A stretch of 37,803 nt of DNA. Source: Thiotrichales bacterium (lineage in GTDB: Bacteria > Pseudomonadota > Gammaproteobacteria > Thiomicrospirales > Thiomicrospiraceae). Shown in pieces: positions 1-9,625 of this stretch. The DNA lies in assembly GCA_022759035.1 (NCBI GenBank), contig JAEMQD010000122.1, positions 1 through 37,803 on the forward strand, given 5' to 3'. Numbering within the stretch: the first letter of the stretch is position 1; each line of letters starts with the position of its first letter. The notes below the pieces were generated by a model. It searched no databases and had not been told where the DNA came from. It saw only the letters and a list, made by a program, of their open reading frames with translations. The translations under genes and the position numbers were made by a program.

Positions 1-761
1 TGCGCCTGATAAGCAGCTAATGCCTCGGCAATCGCTGGAGCGTTAAGTTGTACAATATCTCGCCACATCGTGGGATCTGATGCGGCAATCCGCGTAAAAT
101 CTCTAAAACCGCCGGCAGTATAATCAAATAAACGAGCCACATCTTCACGCTGACTAAACATATCGACCAAGGCAAACGACAACAGGTGCGGCAAATGACT
201 CGTCCAAGCGAAGGTAGCGTCATGCTCTGCCACCGTCATGTGGCGTACATCAGCACCTGTTGCTTGCCACATCTGCGTGACACGCTCAATCGCTGCCGAA
301 GCCGAATCTTGATGTGGTGTAATCACCACTTTGCGTTGTACATATAAATCGGCCAATGCGGCAGCAGCCCCGCTACGCTCTGCTCCTGCAATTGGGTGAG
401 CTGGTACGGCAAAAGCGGGGAATTGACCTTCCCACACAGCCAACACATCGTTGACCCAACAGCCTTTTGCACTACCGACATCGGTTAGCACCGCATTGGG
501 TGCTAAGGCATATTTAATTTCTTCAAGTAACGAGCGCATCGATGCCAGAGGCACAGCCATGACAACCATATCAGCGTCTTTAACAGCCTCTGCAGCAGAA
601 TTGGTAGCACGATCAATAATGCCAAGATTGAGTGCTTCTTGAAGATTTGAATGCGATCGGCCAAAACCAACGACCTCGCCAACCAATCCCTTTTGCTTTA
701 AGGACAAAGCAAGTGAGCCGCCAATAAGCCCGACACCTAAAATCGCTAAACGCTGGATCAT
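1..761 (-). CDS. tyrA: Prephenate dehydrogenase TyrA (partial, C-terminus beyond window)
   Basis: Oxidative decarboxylation of prephenate (or arogenate) to a tyrosine precursor, using NAD(P). About 253 codons are visible and the gene continues past the left edge. The N-terminus has the dinucleotide loop ILGVGLIGGSLA. Further in are HPIAGAERSG and the helix SHLPHLLSF, the usual site of the catalytic histidine in this family. The start is the ATG at 759-761, which overlaps the hisC stop as ATGA, so translation is probably coupled. Upstream genes in order are gyrA, serC, pheA and hisC. In related bacteria aroA often follows, either fused or adjacent, but that lies outside the window. Identity is clear; whether it is a TyrA-AroA fusion cannot be seen. 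Confidence 0.93.
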   Translation of the reverse strand, partial: MIQRLAILGVGLIGGSLALSLKQKGLVGEVVGFGRSHSNLQEALNLGIIDRATNSAAEAVKDADMVVMAVPLASMRSLLEEIKYALAPNAVLTDVGSAKGCWVNDVLAVWEGQFPAFAVPAHPIAGAERSGAAAALADLYVQRKVVITPHQDSASAAIERVTQMWQATGADVRHMTVAEHDATFAWTSHLPHLLSFALVDMFSQREDVARLFDYTAGGFRDFTRIAASDPTMWRDIVQLNAPAIAEALAAYQA

Positions 762-1867
762 ACTGCGCGCAACGCTTTTATGACATGGGTTAATGCTTCA
801 ATACCGTGCATATTTTCTTCGTCAGAACCAATGGAAATCCGCAAATGGTTCGGCATTCCATAAGCACTTACAGGGCGAACAATAACACCTTGGCGCAATA
901 AAGCCTCATAAATAGGTAAGGCTGGCATACCCATATCTACACATAAAAAATTGCCTTGTGATGGAATCCAAGACAAGTCCAACATGGTAAGTGCTTGTTG
1001 CCATAGGCGCATTTCTTTGTGATTAACGGCCACAGCTTCGGCAACAAATTCTTGATCCGACAATGCTGCAATACCTGCTACCAATGCCAAACTGCTCACA
1101 TTGAAAGGTTGCCTTACACGATTAATATAACCTGCAACATCTGCACTGGCTGCAGCAAACCCAAGACGCAAACCTGCTAATCCATAGGCTTTAGAAAAAG
1201 TGCGCGTGACAACCAAATTAGGATATTTAGATAATTCGCGCAAGCCATCGGCATAATCTGTTTGCGTGACATATTCAGTATAGGCTTCATCTAGAACGAC
1301 AATTACTCGTTGTGGTACCGCCGCCATAAACGCATCCCACTCGGCTTGACCAAAGCAAGTACCCGTAGGATTATTAGGATTAGCAATATAAATGAGTTTC
1401 GTTTTTTCGGTAATTGCATTTGCCATCGCCATTAAATCGTGCGCAAAATCCTTAGCCGGTACTTGGACTGCTGTTGCCCCAATCGCTTGTACTGTAATAG
1501 GATAAACAGCAAAAGCAAACTGAGAAAAGATAACTTCGTCGCCTGCCCCAGCGAATGTCCGACCAATTAGCTCCAGTACATCATTCGATCCGTTTCCTAA
1601 CACTAAGCCTTGTGCATCGATTTGAAAATGCGCACTGATCGCCGCCTTTAAAGAAAAGCCAGCACCGTCAGGATAACGCGCAATATCTTCCAAAACATCT
1701 CTACAAGCCTTTACGACTTCAAACGAGCAGCCCAGCGGATTTTCATTGGAGGCGAGCTTACTAACACGACTTAATCCTAACTCGCGCTGTAACTCTTCAA
1801 TTGGCTTACCTGTTTGATAAGGCGTTAAACCACGAACAGCGGCTAAAACAAGGGCGTCGCAAGACAT
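758..1867 (-). CDS. hisC: Histidinol-phosphate / aromatic aminotransferase HisC
   Basis: PLP-dependent fold-type I aminotransferase of 369 residues, the usual length for HisC. Visible motifs are SNENPLG near residue 40, ANPNNPTGT near 162-170, DEAYTEYV near 193 and the PLP-binding lysine K226 in TFSKAYGLAGLRLG. It sits between pheA and tyrA, not in a his operon. In this setting such copies are often used for aromatic transamination (prephenate, phenylpyruvate, hydroxyphenylpyruvate) as well as for, or instead of, histidinol phosphate. That role is inferred from context. An AAGAGAA ribosome site precedes the ATG, and the stop overlaps the tyrA start. Confidence 0.93.
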   Translation of the reverse strand: MSCDALVLAAVRGLTPYQTGKPIEELQRELGLSRVSKLASNENPLGCSFEVVKACRDVLEDIARYPDGAGFSLKAAISAHFQIDAQGLVLGNGSNDVLELIGRTFAGAGDEVIFSQFAFAVYPITVQAIGATAVQVPAKDFAHDLMAMANAITEKTKLIYIANPNNPTGTCFGQAEWDAFMAAVPQRVIVVLDEAYTEYVTQTDYADGLRELSKYPNLVVTRTFSKAYGLAGLRLGFAAASADVAGYINRVRQPFNVSSLALVAGIAALSDQEFVAEAVAVNHKEMRLWQQALTMLDLSWIPSQGNFLCVDMGMPALPIYEALLRQGVIVRPVSAYGMPNHLRISIGSDEENMHGIEALTHVIKALRAV

Positions 1868-1883
1868 GATGATTCTCTTTAAG

Positions 1884-2984
1884 TTAGTAAGGCGCTACAG
1901 GGAAAGAACCCAATAATTTATAAAAACTGCTATTGGCAGCAACTTTAGCTAATACAGATTTTAAAGGGTCTTGCTCGCTGTGTCCTTCTACATCAGCATA
2001 AAAGACATAACTCCATTTTGCTTGCTTTGAAGGACGCTCTGTTAAACGAGACAAACTAATCCCTTTTTCTGCGAAATAACCTAATACTTCATGCAAAGCA
2101 CCAGGACGATTGGGCATGGAAAATATGATTGCCGTTTTATCTAACCCACTAATACCACTTGCATGTCTCGCGATGACCCAAAAGCGCGTTGTATTATCTG
2201 GCTGATCTTCAATGCCATTCACTAAAACACGCAGATCATAAAGATGACTTGCCTGTTCAGAGGCGATTGCAGCGGCATCTGAATGCTCTGAAGCGTAAAT
2301 CGCTGCAGCGGCATTGCTTTCCATTGGCATTTGCGTTGCCCAAGGCATATTGTGATGTAACCACTCTCTGCATTGTGCTAAAGCCTGGGCATGAGCAGCA
2401 ACCACTTTAATAGACGTTAGTTCTTCTTGTTTCGCTAATAATGCATGGTGAATTGCTAAATTCACCTCGCCGCAGACTTGCAAATCAGTTTTCAACAATA
2501 AGTCTTGCGTAATATTAACCGCACCCTCTGTCGAGTTTTCAATAGGAACAACGCCATAATCAGAACGTCCAGTTTCAACGGCTTGGAATACATCAGCGAT
2601 GCTCGCTACCGCAAGCGACTGGGCACTTAGTCCAAAATGCTTAATCGCTGCCGCTTGTGAAAAAGTACCTTCTGGCCCTAAATAAGCGACGCGAATAGGT
2701 TGCTCTAGTGCTAAACATGCCGACATAATTTCACGAAACAATCGCGCCATCACATCATCAGCTAAAGGGCCATCATTACGATGCATGACTTCTCGTAATA
2801 CCTGGGCTTCTCTTTCTGGTCGGTAAAAAATGGTTTCTACTTTACCGCCTTGAGTTTTAATATGTGCCACTTCTTGGGCTAGCATAGCGCGCTCTGTAAT
2901 GCGTTGCTGAATTTCCATATCCAACGCATCAATACCAGCGCGTATTTCTTGCAACCTTTGCTGTTCTTGAGATGGCGTCATCAT
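1884..2984 (-). CDS. pheA: Bifunctional chorismate mutase / prephenate dehydratase (P-protein)
   Basis: Converts chorismate to prephenate and then to phenylpyruvate, in phenylalanine synthesis. Order in the 366 residues: an AroQ-type helical chorismate mutase (about 8-95), a prephenate dehydratase domain opening with AYLGPEGTFSQAA and carrying the catalytic TRF in NTTRFWVI, then a C-terminal ACT domain (about 280-360). The ACT domain has GALH where GALV is usual, and TERP where the phenylalanine-binding ESRP motif is expected. Feedback control may therefore differ. The ATG lies two bases after the serC stop, so the genes are one operon. A second ATG follows directly (protein begins MMTPSQ), leaving one codon of doubt about the start. 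Confidence 0.95.
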   Translation of the reverse strand: MMTPSQEQQRLQEIRAGIDALDMEIQQRITERAMLAQEVAHIKTQGGKVETIFYRPEREAQVLREVMHRNDGPLADDVMARLFREIMSACLALEQPIRVAYLGPEGTFSQAAAIKHFGLSAQSLAVASIADVFQAVETGRSDYGVVPIENSTEGAVNITQDLLLKTDLQVCGEVNLAIHHALLAKQEELTSIKVVAAHAQALAQCREWLHHNMPWATQMPMESNAAAAIYASEHSDAAAIASEQASHLYDLRVLVNGIEDQPDNTTRFWVIARHASGISGLDKTAIIFSMPNRPGALHEVLGYFAEKGISLSRLTERPSKQAKWSYVFYADVEGHSEQDPLKSVLAKVAANSSFYKLLGSFPVAPY

Positions 2985-2986
2985 AC

Positions 2987-4060
2987 TTACCCGTAACGAC
3001 GTGCAAAATCGGCCATAAAATGAATAAGCGCATCAACACCCGCTTCTGGCATCGCGTTATAAATCGAGGCACGCATACCGCCAACGATTTTATGACCCTT
3101 TAATGAAGTCAAACCAGCGGCAGCAGATTCCGTTAAAAAGGCGGCATCAAGCGTGCTATCCTTTAATGTAAAAGGCACATTCATCCATGAGCGATCTGAA
3201 GGTTTGACTGGATTGGCATAAAAACTATTAGAAGATGCTATCGCAGCATAAAGTTTTTCAGCTTTGCGTTTATTAATCTCTGCCATAGCCCCAAGTCCAC
3301 CGACTTCTTTTAGCCATTCAAAAACTAGTCCAGCCATATACCAAGCGTAAGTAGCTGGGGTGTTATACATAGAGTCATTATCCGCAGCCACTTTGTAATC
3401 CAACATCGTTGGTGTCCCCGCCCGTGCTTTTCCAAGCAAGTCTTCTCGAACAATAACAATCGTTAATCCAGCTGGACCAATGTTTTTTTGCGCTCCAGCA
3501 TAAATTAAACCAAACTTAGTCACATCTACAGGACGAGACAAGATAGTTGAAGACATATCAGCAACTAGGATTTTGTCGCCAACATTAGGGATCGATTGAA
3601 ACTCTAAGCCACCAATGGTTTCATTAGGCGTGTAATGAACATATTTTGCATCTGCACTAAGTTGCCATTCTTTTTCAGCGGGGATTTCATGCGTATTTGT
3701 TGCAACAACGTTAACATTACAGAAACGTTTCGCTTCTTTAATTGCCTTTTCCGACCAAACCCCAGTATTAAAATAGTCAACAGTATCGCCAGGTTGTGCT
3801 AAATTAAGCGGAATCATTGCAAATTGCAAAGATGCCCCACCTTGTAAGAATAGCACCTTATAATTACTTGGAATCCCCATTAATTCGCGCAAATCAGCTT
3901 CTGCTTTTGCAGCCACAGCAGAATAATCTTTGCCACGATGGCTAACTTCCATAATTGACATACCCGTACCATGCCAATCTAACATTTCAGCCTGCGCTCG
4001 CTCAATAACGGCATTGGGTAACATTGCAGGTCCTGCACTGAAATTATATACGCGTGCCAT
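2987..4060 (-). CDS. serC: Phosphoserine aminotransferase SerC
   Basis: Transaminates 3-phosphohydroxypyruvate to phosphoserine in serine synthesis; the same enzyme acts in the pyridoxal phosphate pathway of many proteobacteria. It has 357 residues, close to the usual 360. The N-terminus NFSAGPAMLP is typical, FLQGGASLQF is the substrate and cofactor loop, and YAGAQKNIGPAG carries the PLP lysine K192. The ribosome site AGGAGA lies inside the last codons of gyrA, nine bases before the ATG, so serC is translated from the gyrA message. The gyrA-serC-pheA-hisC-tyrA order is conserved in many gamma- and betaproteobacteria. Confidence 0.96.
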   Translation of the reverse strand: MARVYNFSAGPAMLPNAVIERAQAEMLDWHGTGMSIMEVSHRGKDYSAVAAKAEADLRELMGIPSNYKVLFLQGGASLQFAMIPLNLAQPGDTVDYFNTGVWSEKAIKEAKRFCNVNVVATNTHEIPAEKEWQLSADAKYVHYTPNETIGGLEFQSIPNVGDKILVADMSSTILSRPVDVTKFGLIYAGAQKNIGPAGLTIVIVREDLLGKARAGTPTMLDYKVAADNDSMYNTPATYAWYMAGLVFEWLKEVGGLGAMAEINKRKAEKLYAAIASSNSFYANPVKPSDRSWMNVPFTLKDSTLDAAFLTESAAAGLTSLKGHKIVGGMRASIYNAMPEAGVDALIHFMADFARRYG

Positions 4061-4066
4061 TGTCGA

Positions 4067-6706
4067 CTATTCTCCTGTAGATTTTGCTTGATTATCTGTT
4101 TCTGACGCGCTGTTTTCTAAGGCTTCAACCTCAGAAGCATCTGCGACCGATACATCGCCCGTTTCTTCAACGATTTCATCTTCTGGCTCTGCATCTAACA
4201 CCGCAACGCTAACCAAGTTTTCAGTATCAGAAAGGTTAATTAATTTAACCCCTTGTGTGTTTCTGCTTAGTACAGGAATTTCGCTAACGCGCGTTCTAAC
4301 AAGCGTACCTTTGTCAGTAATCAAAACAAGCTCATGTTCTGCATTGACCATAACCGCAGCGACGACCTGACCATTACGGTCTGAAGTTTTAATCGATATC
4401 ACCCCTTGCCCACCACGACCAATGGTTGAATACTCGTCTAATTCTGTGCACTTACCATAACCGTTTGCAGTCGCTGTCAACAGCATTAATCCTTCTTGCA
4501 CAAGTTGCAAGCTAATGACTTTTGCACCACCTAGTAAGGTCATACCACGAACACCACGGGCACCACGTCCCATTGCGCGCACATCACCTTCGTGGAAACG
4601 AATAGCCTTACCATTGTCCGCCAATAGCATGACATCATTATTACCGGTCGTTAATACGGCTTGGACTAAGGCATCACCCTCATCTAAACCCAACGCGATA
4701 ATACCAGCACTTCGTGGACGAGAGAAATCCATCAATTCTGTTTTCTTAACGACGCCTGCGGTCGTTGCCATGAACACATATTGACCCACTTCAAATGAAG
4801 ATATTGGCAAAATGCTAGTAATCAATTCGTCCGCCTCTAAAGGCAATAAATTATTAATTGGACGACCACGCGCAGTGCGCCCCGCTTGCGGAATATCAAA
4901 TGTTCGTAACCAGTAAAGCTTGCCACGGTTTGAGAAGCACAACAGTGTCGCATGGGAATGCGCAATAATGACCTTACCAACAGAATCGGTCTCTTTAACA
5001 GCCGCAGCTGCTTTTCCTCTTCCACCTCTGCGTTGTGCACGGTAGTCACTTGTTGGTTGTGCTTTGATATAACCATCATCCGACAAGGTTACAATTAGGT
5101 CTTCCTGTGGAATCAAATCCTCACGCGTCATATCTAGCGCATTAAACTCAATTTCACTGCGTCGCTTATCGCCAAATTGTGTCACAACTGCAACCAATTC
5201 TTCACGAACAACTTCTGTTAAGCGAACTGGGTTGCGTAAAATTTCTAACAAGCCAAGCATGGTATTTAATAACTCACCATATTCAGCAAAAATTTTATCT
5301 TGCTCTAACCCTGTTAAACGCTGCAAGCGCAAATCCAAAATAGCCTGCGCTTGCTCTGGCGATAAATAATAACCATCTGTACGCATACCAAATTCAGCAG
5401 TAATGTGTTCTGGTTTTGTGCTAACCTCTTCAGCGCGAGACAATAATTCCATTACTTTAGCTGCCGACCAACCGCGCTCTAATAAAGCTTGCTTAGCGAT
5501 AGGCGGTGTTGGCGAGGTTTTAATTAATTCAATCATCTCATCGACGTTCGACAAGGCGACGGTTAAGCCTTCTAACAAATGCGCGCGATCGCGTGCTTTA
5601 CGCAATTCAAAACGACTACGACGCGTCACAACTTCGCGACGATGACGAATAAAATATTCTAAAATTTGTTTTAAATTGAGCAACCGTGGCTGGCCATCCA
5701 CAATCGCCACCATGTTGAAGTTAAAAGCAGTTTGCATGGCGGTCGTTTTGTATAACTGGTTCAGTAATACTTCTAACGATTCACCTCGACGCACTTCAAC
5801 AACCATGCGCATACCATCTTTGTCCGACTCATCACGCAAACCAGTAATGCCATCAATTTGCTTTTCTTTAACCATTTCAGCAATGCGTTCAATGAGTTTG
5901 GCTTTATTTACCTGATAAGGCAACTCTGTTACCACAATTTGGTTTTTATTATTTTTTTCTTCGAAATGTGCACGTGCACGCATTACTACACGACCACGAC
6001 CTGTTTCATAAGCATCGCGCAAACCACCAACACCGTAGATAATACCTGCAGTGGGAAAGTCCGGCGCTGGTACGTGTTGCATTAAGTCTTCTACTGTTAA
6101 CGATGGGCGATCTAGCAAGGCGATAGTAGCGTTAACGACTTCTGTTAAATTATGCGGCGGGATATTGGTCGCCATACCAACCGCAATCCCTGTTTGCCCG
6201 TTGATTAACAGATTGGGAATACGTGATGGAAAAACAACAGGCTCGTGTTCTGAACCATCATAATTAGGCGCAAAGTCTACTGTTTCTTTTTCAAGATCGG
6301 CCAACAACTCGTGCGCCAAACGTGCCATACGCACCTCGGTATAACGCATTGCTGCTGGCGAATCGCCATCGACTGAACCAAAGTTACCTTGACCATCAAC
6401 AAGTACATAACGCATTGAAAAGGTTTGTGCCATACGAACAATCGTATCGTATACAGCTGTATCACCATGTGGGTGATATTTACCAATTACGTCACCAACC
6501 ACGCGCGCCGATTTTTTATAGGCTTTATTCCAATCATTGCCTAACTCCGACATTGCGTAAAGCACTCGGCGATGTACTGGCTTTAAACCGTCACGAACAT
6601 CTGGTAAGGCACGACCAACGATAACACTCATTGCATAGTCTAGGTAAGACTGTTTCATCTCCCCTTCTAAGGAAACGGAAATAATCTCTTTGGCGATTTC
6701 TGACAT
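4067..6706 (-). CDS. gyrA: DNA gyrase subunit A
   Basis: Breakage-reunion subunit of the type II topoisomerase that introduces negative supercoils, working with GyrB (not in this window). It has 879 residues. The catalytic tyrosine is Y122 in [10 protein letters not shown]. The quinolone-determining segment is [10 protein letters not shown], with T83 and D87 in E. coli numbering; threonine at 83 is a natural variant in many species. The GyrA box QRRGGRG starts the C-terminal beta-pinwheel, which distinguishes it from ParC. The protein ends in an acidic tail rich in D, E and S. It is the first gene of the leftward operon, and a TATAAT lies 36 bases upstream. Confidence 0.98.
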   Translation of the reverse strand: MSEIAKEIISVSLEGEMKQSYLDYAMSVIVGRALPDVRDGLKPVHRRVLYAMSELGNDWNKAYKKSARVVGDVIGKYHPHGDTAVYDTIVRMAQTFSMRYVLVDGQGNFGSVDGDSPAAMRYTEVRMARLAHELLADLEKETVDFAPNYDGSEHEPVVFPSRIPNLLINGQTGIAVGMATNIPPHNLTEVVNATIALLDRPSLTVEDLMQHVPAPDFPTAGIIYGVGGLRDAYETGRGRVVMRARAHFEEKNNKNQIVVTELPYQVNKAKLIERIAEMVKEKQIDGITGLRDESDKDGMRMVVEVRRGESLEVLLNQLYKTTAMQTAFNFNMVAIVDGQPRLLNLKQILEYFIRHRREVVTRRSRFELRKARDRAHLLEGLTVALSNVDEMIELIKTSPTPPIAKQALLERGWSAAKVMELLSRAEEVSTKPEHITAEFGMRTDGYYLSPEQAQAILDLRLQRLTGLEQDKIFAEYGELLNTMLGLLEILRNPVRLTEVVREELVAVVTQFGDKRRSEIEFNALDMTREDLIPQEDLIVTLSDDGYIKAQPTSDYRAQRRGGRGKAAAAVKETDSVGKVIIAHSHATLLCFSNRGKLYWLRTFDIPQAGRTARGRPINNLLPLEADELITSILPISSFEVGQYVFMATTAGVVKKTELMDFSRPRSAGIIALGLDEGDALVQAVLTTGNNDVMLLADNGKAIRFHEGDVRAMGRGARGVRGMTLLGGAKVISLQLVQEGLMLLTATANGYGKCTELDEYSTIGRGGQGVISIKTSDRNGQVVAAVMVNAEHELVLITDKGTLVRTRVSEIPVLSRNTQGVKLINLSDTENLVSVAVLDAEPEDEIVEETGDVSVADASEVEALENSASETDNQAKSTGE

Positions 6707-6741
6707 GGAATTTACTTATCCAAAATAGGTACAATTAAGCT

Positions 6742-6747
6742 ATTATA
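6742..6747 (-). promoter_or_regulatory. Likely -10 element of gyrA
   Basis: A perfect TATAAT on the minus strand lies 36 bases before the gyrA ATG, in the 66-base gap shared with the divergent ubiG. No good -35 sits at 16-18 bases (TTGGGT at 18 is the nearest). The call rests on the -10 and its position. Confidence 0.45.
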
Positions 6748-6772
6748 ACGCCAATTCAGTCAATAACCCAAG

Positions 6773-7483
6773 ATGCAGAGCAAGATGCTTAACCAAGACG
6801 ACCAAGAACTTAGTCACTTTGCTGGACAAGCCCAACACTGGTGGGATAAAAATGGTCCACTAAAAACCTTACACGATATCAATCCAGCAAGAATGCGCTT
6901 CATTCAACAACATAGCCCATTAGCAGGAATGCATGTGCTTGATATTGGTTGTGGTGCGGGTATTTTAAGTGAAGCACTTGCTAAAGCTGGTGCTAAAGTC
7001 ACTGCAATTGACCTTGCTGAAGCACTTATTAATGTTGCTAAAGCACATGCAGAAACGCAGCAGCTTTCTATAGATTATCAATGCATTAGCGCCGAAAGTT
7101 TCGCCGAAAAACATCGCAATCATTTTGATCTTGTCGTTTGTATGGAAATGCTAGAGCATGTTCCAGCACCACAATCTATTGTTAGCGCAGCCAGTCAATG
7201 CCTTAAAAATAAAGGTTGGTTATATTTATCTACCATCAACAACACAGTTAAAGCACAAGTATTTACGATATGGCTTGCAGAGTATGCGTTATCACTTATT
7301 CCTCGCGGAACCCATGATGCTAAAAAGTTTATCGCACCACATCAACTCGTAGACTGGTGTGAAAAAACAGGCTTGTCACCTAAAGCATTAACTGGTCTGC
7401 ACTACCATCCTGTAACACGACAAACGCAACTAAAGATGCCAGCTGACGTGAATTACTTAATGGCTTTTCAAAAACAAGATTAA
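6773..7483 (+). CDS. ubiG: Ubiquinone biosynthesis O-methyltransferase UbiG
   Basis: SAM-dependent O-methyltransferase that carries out both O-methylation steps of ubiquinone synthesis. It has 236 residues. Family marks are the N-terminal FAGQAQHWWDKNGPLKTLHDINPARM, shown here as FAGQAQHWWD and LHDINPARM, then SAM motif I VLDIGCGAGILSEALA near residue 56-70, and the acidic post-motif EMLEHVP. The start is uncertain between the ATG at 6773 and the ATG at 6785 (MLNQDDQEL); neither has a clear ribosome site. It is divergent from gyrA and heads the plus-strand group ubiG, HAD phosphatase, SDR, ElyC-like. Confidence 0.94.
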   Translation: MQSKMLNQDDQELSHFAGQAQHWWDKNGPLKTLHDINPARMRFIQQHSPLAGMHVLDIGCGAGILSEALAKAGAKVTAIDLAEALINVAKAHAETQQLSIDYQCISAESFAEKHRNHFDLVVCMEMLEHVPAPQSIVSAASQCLKNKGWLYLSTINNTVKAQVFTIWLAEYALSLIPRGTHDAKKFIAPHQLVDWCEKTGLSPKALTGLHYHPVTRQTQLKMPADVNYLMAFQKQD

Positions 7484-7497
7484 GAACAAAAAACCAA

Positions 7498-8160
7498 ATG
7501 AATTATCAAGCCGTTTTATTTGATTTAGATGGTACGCTTTGCGATACTGCCCTCGATTTTACCTTGGCATTGAACCGCCTATTAGAAGAAGAAAATCTTC
7601 CAGCACGGACATTAACACAAGTACGAAACCAAGTATCCAATGGTGCATTAGCGATTATAGAAATGGCTTTTCCAGATATCCAACATGAAGGCATCAAATT
7701 AAGCTTACGCAACCGAATGATTGACTATTACAAAGAGCACATCAGTTGGCATACGCGATTGTATCCAGGAATGGCCCTAATTTTATCTCAACTTAAACAG
7801 CACAACATACCCTGGGGCGTTGTTTCTAACAAACCGGAATTGCTAACAAAACAAATAATTAACGCACTTTCTTTAGACTATTTACCGCATAGCATTATTG
7901 GCGGTGACACCTTATCTGTCGCCAAGCCACACCCAGAACCACTGCACTTAGCAGCTAACCAATGCGGCGTAGCTTCACACCAATGTCTATATATTGGCGA
8001 TCACTATCGGGATGTTGTTGCCGCCAAAGCTGCACAAATGAAAGCGGTGGCTGTTACTTTTGGTTATTTATCCGAACAAGAAGATCCATACACTTGGGGA
8101 GCTGATGTTGTTGTTGACTCCCCCTACCAGTTAGCACGTTTTTTAGGCTTTTCTGTATGA
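7498..8160 (+). CDS. HAD-family phosphatase, MupP/Gph-like
   Basis: Haloacid-dehalogenase phosphatase of 220 residues. The nucleophile and general acid are D9 and D11 in LFDLDGTL. Motif II is in VVSNKPE and motif IV in GDHYRDV. The C-terminal WGADVVVDSP, together with the position after ubiG and before a short-chain dehydrogenase, matches the arrangement known for MupP of pseudomonads. MupP removes phosphate from N-acetylmuramic acid 6-phosphate in wall recycling. The closely related phosphoglycolate phosphatase (Gph) cannot be excluded, so no symbol is given. The stop overlaps the next start as ATGA. Confidence 0.85.
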   Translation: MNYQAVLFDLDGTLCDTALDFTLALNRLLEEENLPARTLTQVRNQVSNGALAIIEMAFPDIQHEGIKLSLRNRMIDYYKEHISWHTRLYPGMALILSQLKQHNIPWGVVSNKPELLTKQIINALSLDYLPHSIIGGDTLSVAKPHPEPLHLAANQCGVASHQCLYIGDHYRDVVAAKAAQMKAVAVTFGYLSEQEDPYTWGADVVVDSPYQLARFLGFSV

Positions 8161-8804
8161 CTGCGCATTATGCTATTGCTGGTGCTTGCAGCGACCTTGG
8201 TACAGGATTAGCATGGCGCCTTTCTGCGCTTGGCTATCCTTTAGTTTTGATTGATGAAGATGTCATAGAACTTGAAAAACTTTCTGACGCATTAGTCGCT
8301 TCCGGTTATGCATTACCTGCGCTCGCTGTCATCACGCCACTTGGGCATGACTTTGAACAACAATGTAACCAACTCGCGCAAGCGACACCAACATTATGTG
8401 GACTAGTATGGGCTGGTGCTTGGTTAGACAACCCGACACCACTATTACAAGAAAGCTTAACGCATTGGCAACAAGGCATGATACGTAACGTTACCTTACC
8501 GTTAACCTTAATTAAAGCTTTATATCCCGCATTAACACGACAGGCAATTGTTTGGTTAGCACAACCACAAGCTTTACCGTTTACAAATCAACTAGGCGCT
8601 GCAACAAGTTTGTGGTCTGCCTGGATCCCAACCATCAACCAAGAATTAGGCAGACAGCAAAACCAAGGGATTAAGCTGTGGCAATTGCCTCGCATCGCAG
8701 ATCGTGTCCATCGCCGTATTTTTCCACTTAGCCCTATTGAAGACTTTACCCCCATTGATCACGCAATTGATGCTTGGCTACTCACTTGGGAAAATCCAAC
8801 ATGA
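8157..8804 (+). CDS. Degenerate short-chain dehydrogenase (YciK-like), probably non-catalytic
   Basis: A 215-residue protein with the outline of the SDR fold. A glycine-rich turn AGACSDLGTGLA is at residues 8-19, an LCGLVWAGAW stretch replaces the NAG strand, and HWQQGMIRNVTLPLTLIKAL matches the alpha-4 region of YciK. The active-site Tyr-x3-Lys is absent: the aligned segment reads NQLGAATSLWSAW, and the strand that normally holds the catalytic serine reads VWLAQPQ. The middle glycine of the cofactor loop is aspartate. It is joined by ATGA overlaps to the phosphatase before it and the ElyC-like gene after it. It may be a structural or regulatory relic; the function is unknown. Confidence 0.75.
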   Translation: MTAHYAIAGACSDLGTGLAWRLSALGYPLVLIDEDVIELEKLSDALVASGYALPALAVITPLGHDFEQQCNQLAQATPTLCGLVWAGAWLDNPTPLLQESLTHWQQGMIRNVTLPLTLIKALYPALTRQAIVWLAQPQALPFTNQLGAATSLWSAWIPTINQELGRQQNQGIKLWQLPRIADRVHRRIFPLSPIEDFTPIDHAIDAWLLTWENPT

Positions 8805-9586
8805 ATATTTACCTACTCAAACTCGCCAGTCTAGCCATTTATCCACTCTCATGGGTTGGTTTATGCTTAGTTGTTGCATGCATTGCCCTTTTTCGCAACA
8901 ACATTAAACAAGCAAAATGGATGCTCGCACTTTCTATTTTAAGCTTATGGGCAATTTCGATGCCCATAACTGGAAAAATACTTAGTTATCAACTGGAAAA
9001 AGTCTACCCAGAAAAAGCTATCACTGAAATACCTGTCAGCGACGCAATTTTACTACTAGGTGGTGGTACAAGCGGCATTGCCCCACCCGCACGTCTATCT
9101 ATTGATTTAAATGACGCAGCAGACCGAGTTTACTATGCAGCTCGACTCTACCACGCAGGGAAAGCACCCTATATTATTGCCAGCGGTGGCACAATTACCT
9201 GGCAAGGCACCAAACAAAGCGAAGCTGCTGCCATGAAAAGCATACTCATTGACTTAGGCGTACCTAAAGAGGCGATTATTGAAGAAGACAACAGTTTGAC
9301 TACCTATGAAAATGCAGTAAACAGTTTGCCATTATTAACAGCACGCAATGCACAAAAAGTACTGGTTGTTACCTCTGCAATGCACATGCCTCGCGCCCTT
9401 GCCACGATGAAGAAAAACATGCCGACAATGACACTTATACCTGCTAGTACAGATATACGCGTAGTTGATCAAGAAGATGCGACACTACTCGACTGGTTTC
9501 CACAAGCCAGCGGCCTTGCTATGTTTACGCAAGCATGGCATGAGCAAGTGGGTAGGCTCATTTATTATTTAAAAGGACAAGCCTAA
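8801..9586 (+). CDS. ElyC/SanA/YdcF family (DUF218) membrane protein
   Basis: A 261-residue protein with two N-terminal membrane segments (about residues 6-30 and 40-58) followed by a DUF218 domain. Domain marks are AILLLGGGTSG, YAARLYHAGKAPYIIASGG, the acidic stretch EDNSLTTYENA and VLVVTSAMHMPRAL. ElyC of E. coli, which shares this layout, affects envelope integrity and the undecaprenyl-phosphate carrier; that role is suggested here only by family. The start is the ATG at 8801, overlapping the preceding stop as ATGA. A longer in-frame TTG at 8774 lies inside the previous gene and is unlikely. It converges on hldE with a 39-base gap that shows no strong terminator. Confidence 0.88.
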   Translation: MNIYLLKLASLAIYPLSWVGLCLVVACIALFRNNIKQAKWMLALSILSLWAISMPITGKILSYQLEKVYPEKAITEIPVSDAILLLGGGTSGIAPPARLSIDLNDAADRVYYAARLYHAGKAPYIIASGGTITWQGTKQSEAAAMKSILIDLGVPKEAIIEEDNSLTTYENAVNSLPLLTARNAQKVLVVTSAMHMPRALATMKKNMPTMTLIPASTDIRVVDQEDATLLDWFPQASGLAMFTQAWHEQVGRLIYYLKGQA

Positions 9587-9625
9587 ACTTATCCGCTTGG
9601 TTATGCGGTGACAAAACAACTAACA

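Noticed and set aside
6244-6468. Threonine at GyrA position 83 as a quinolone-resistance mutation
   Set aside because: Threonine is the natural residue here in many species; no claim of acquired resistance is justified.
6322-6624. 100-codon open frame on the plus strand
   Set aside because: It is antisense to the conserved N-terminal part of gyrA and is explained by that gene's codon pattern.
9587-9625. Terminator between the ElyC-like gene and hldE
   Set aside because: Only a four-base CCGC/GCGG pairing without a T run is present.
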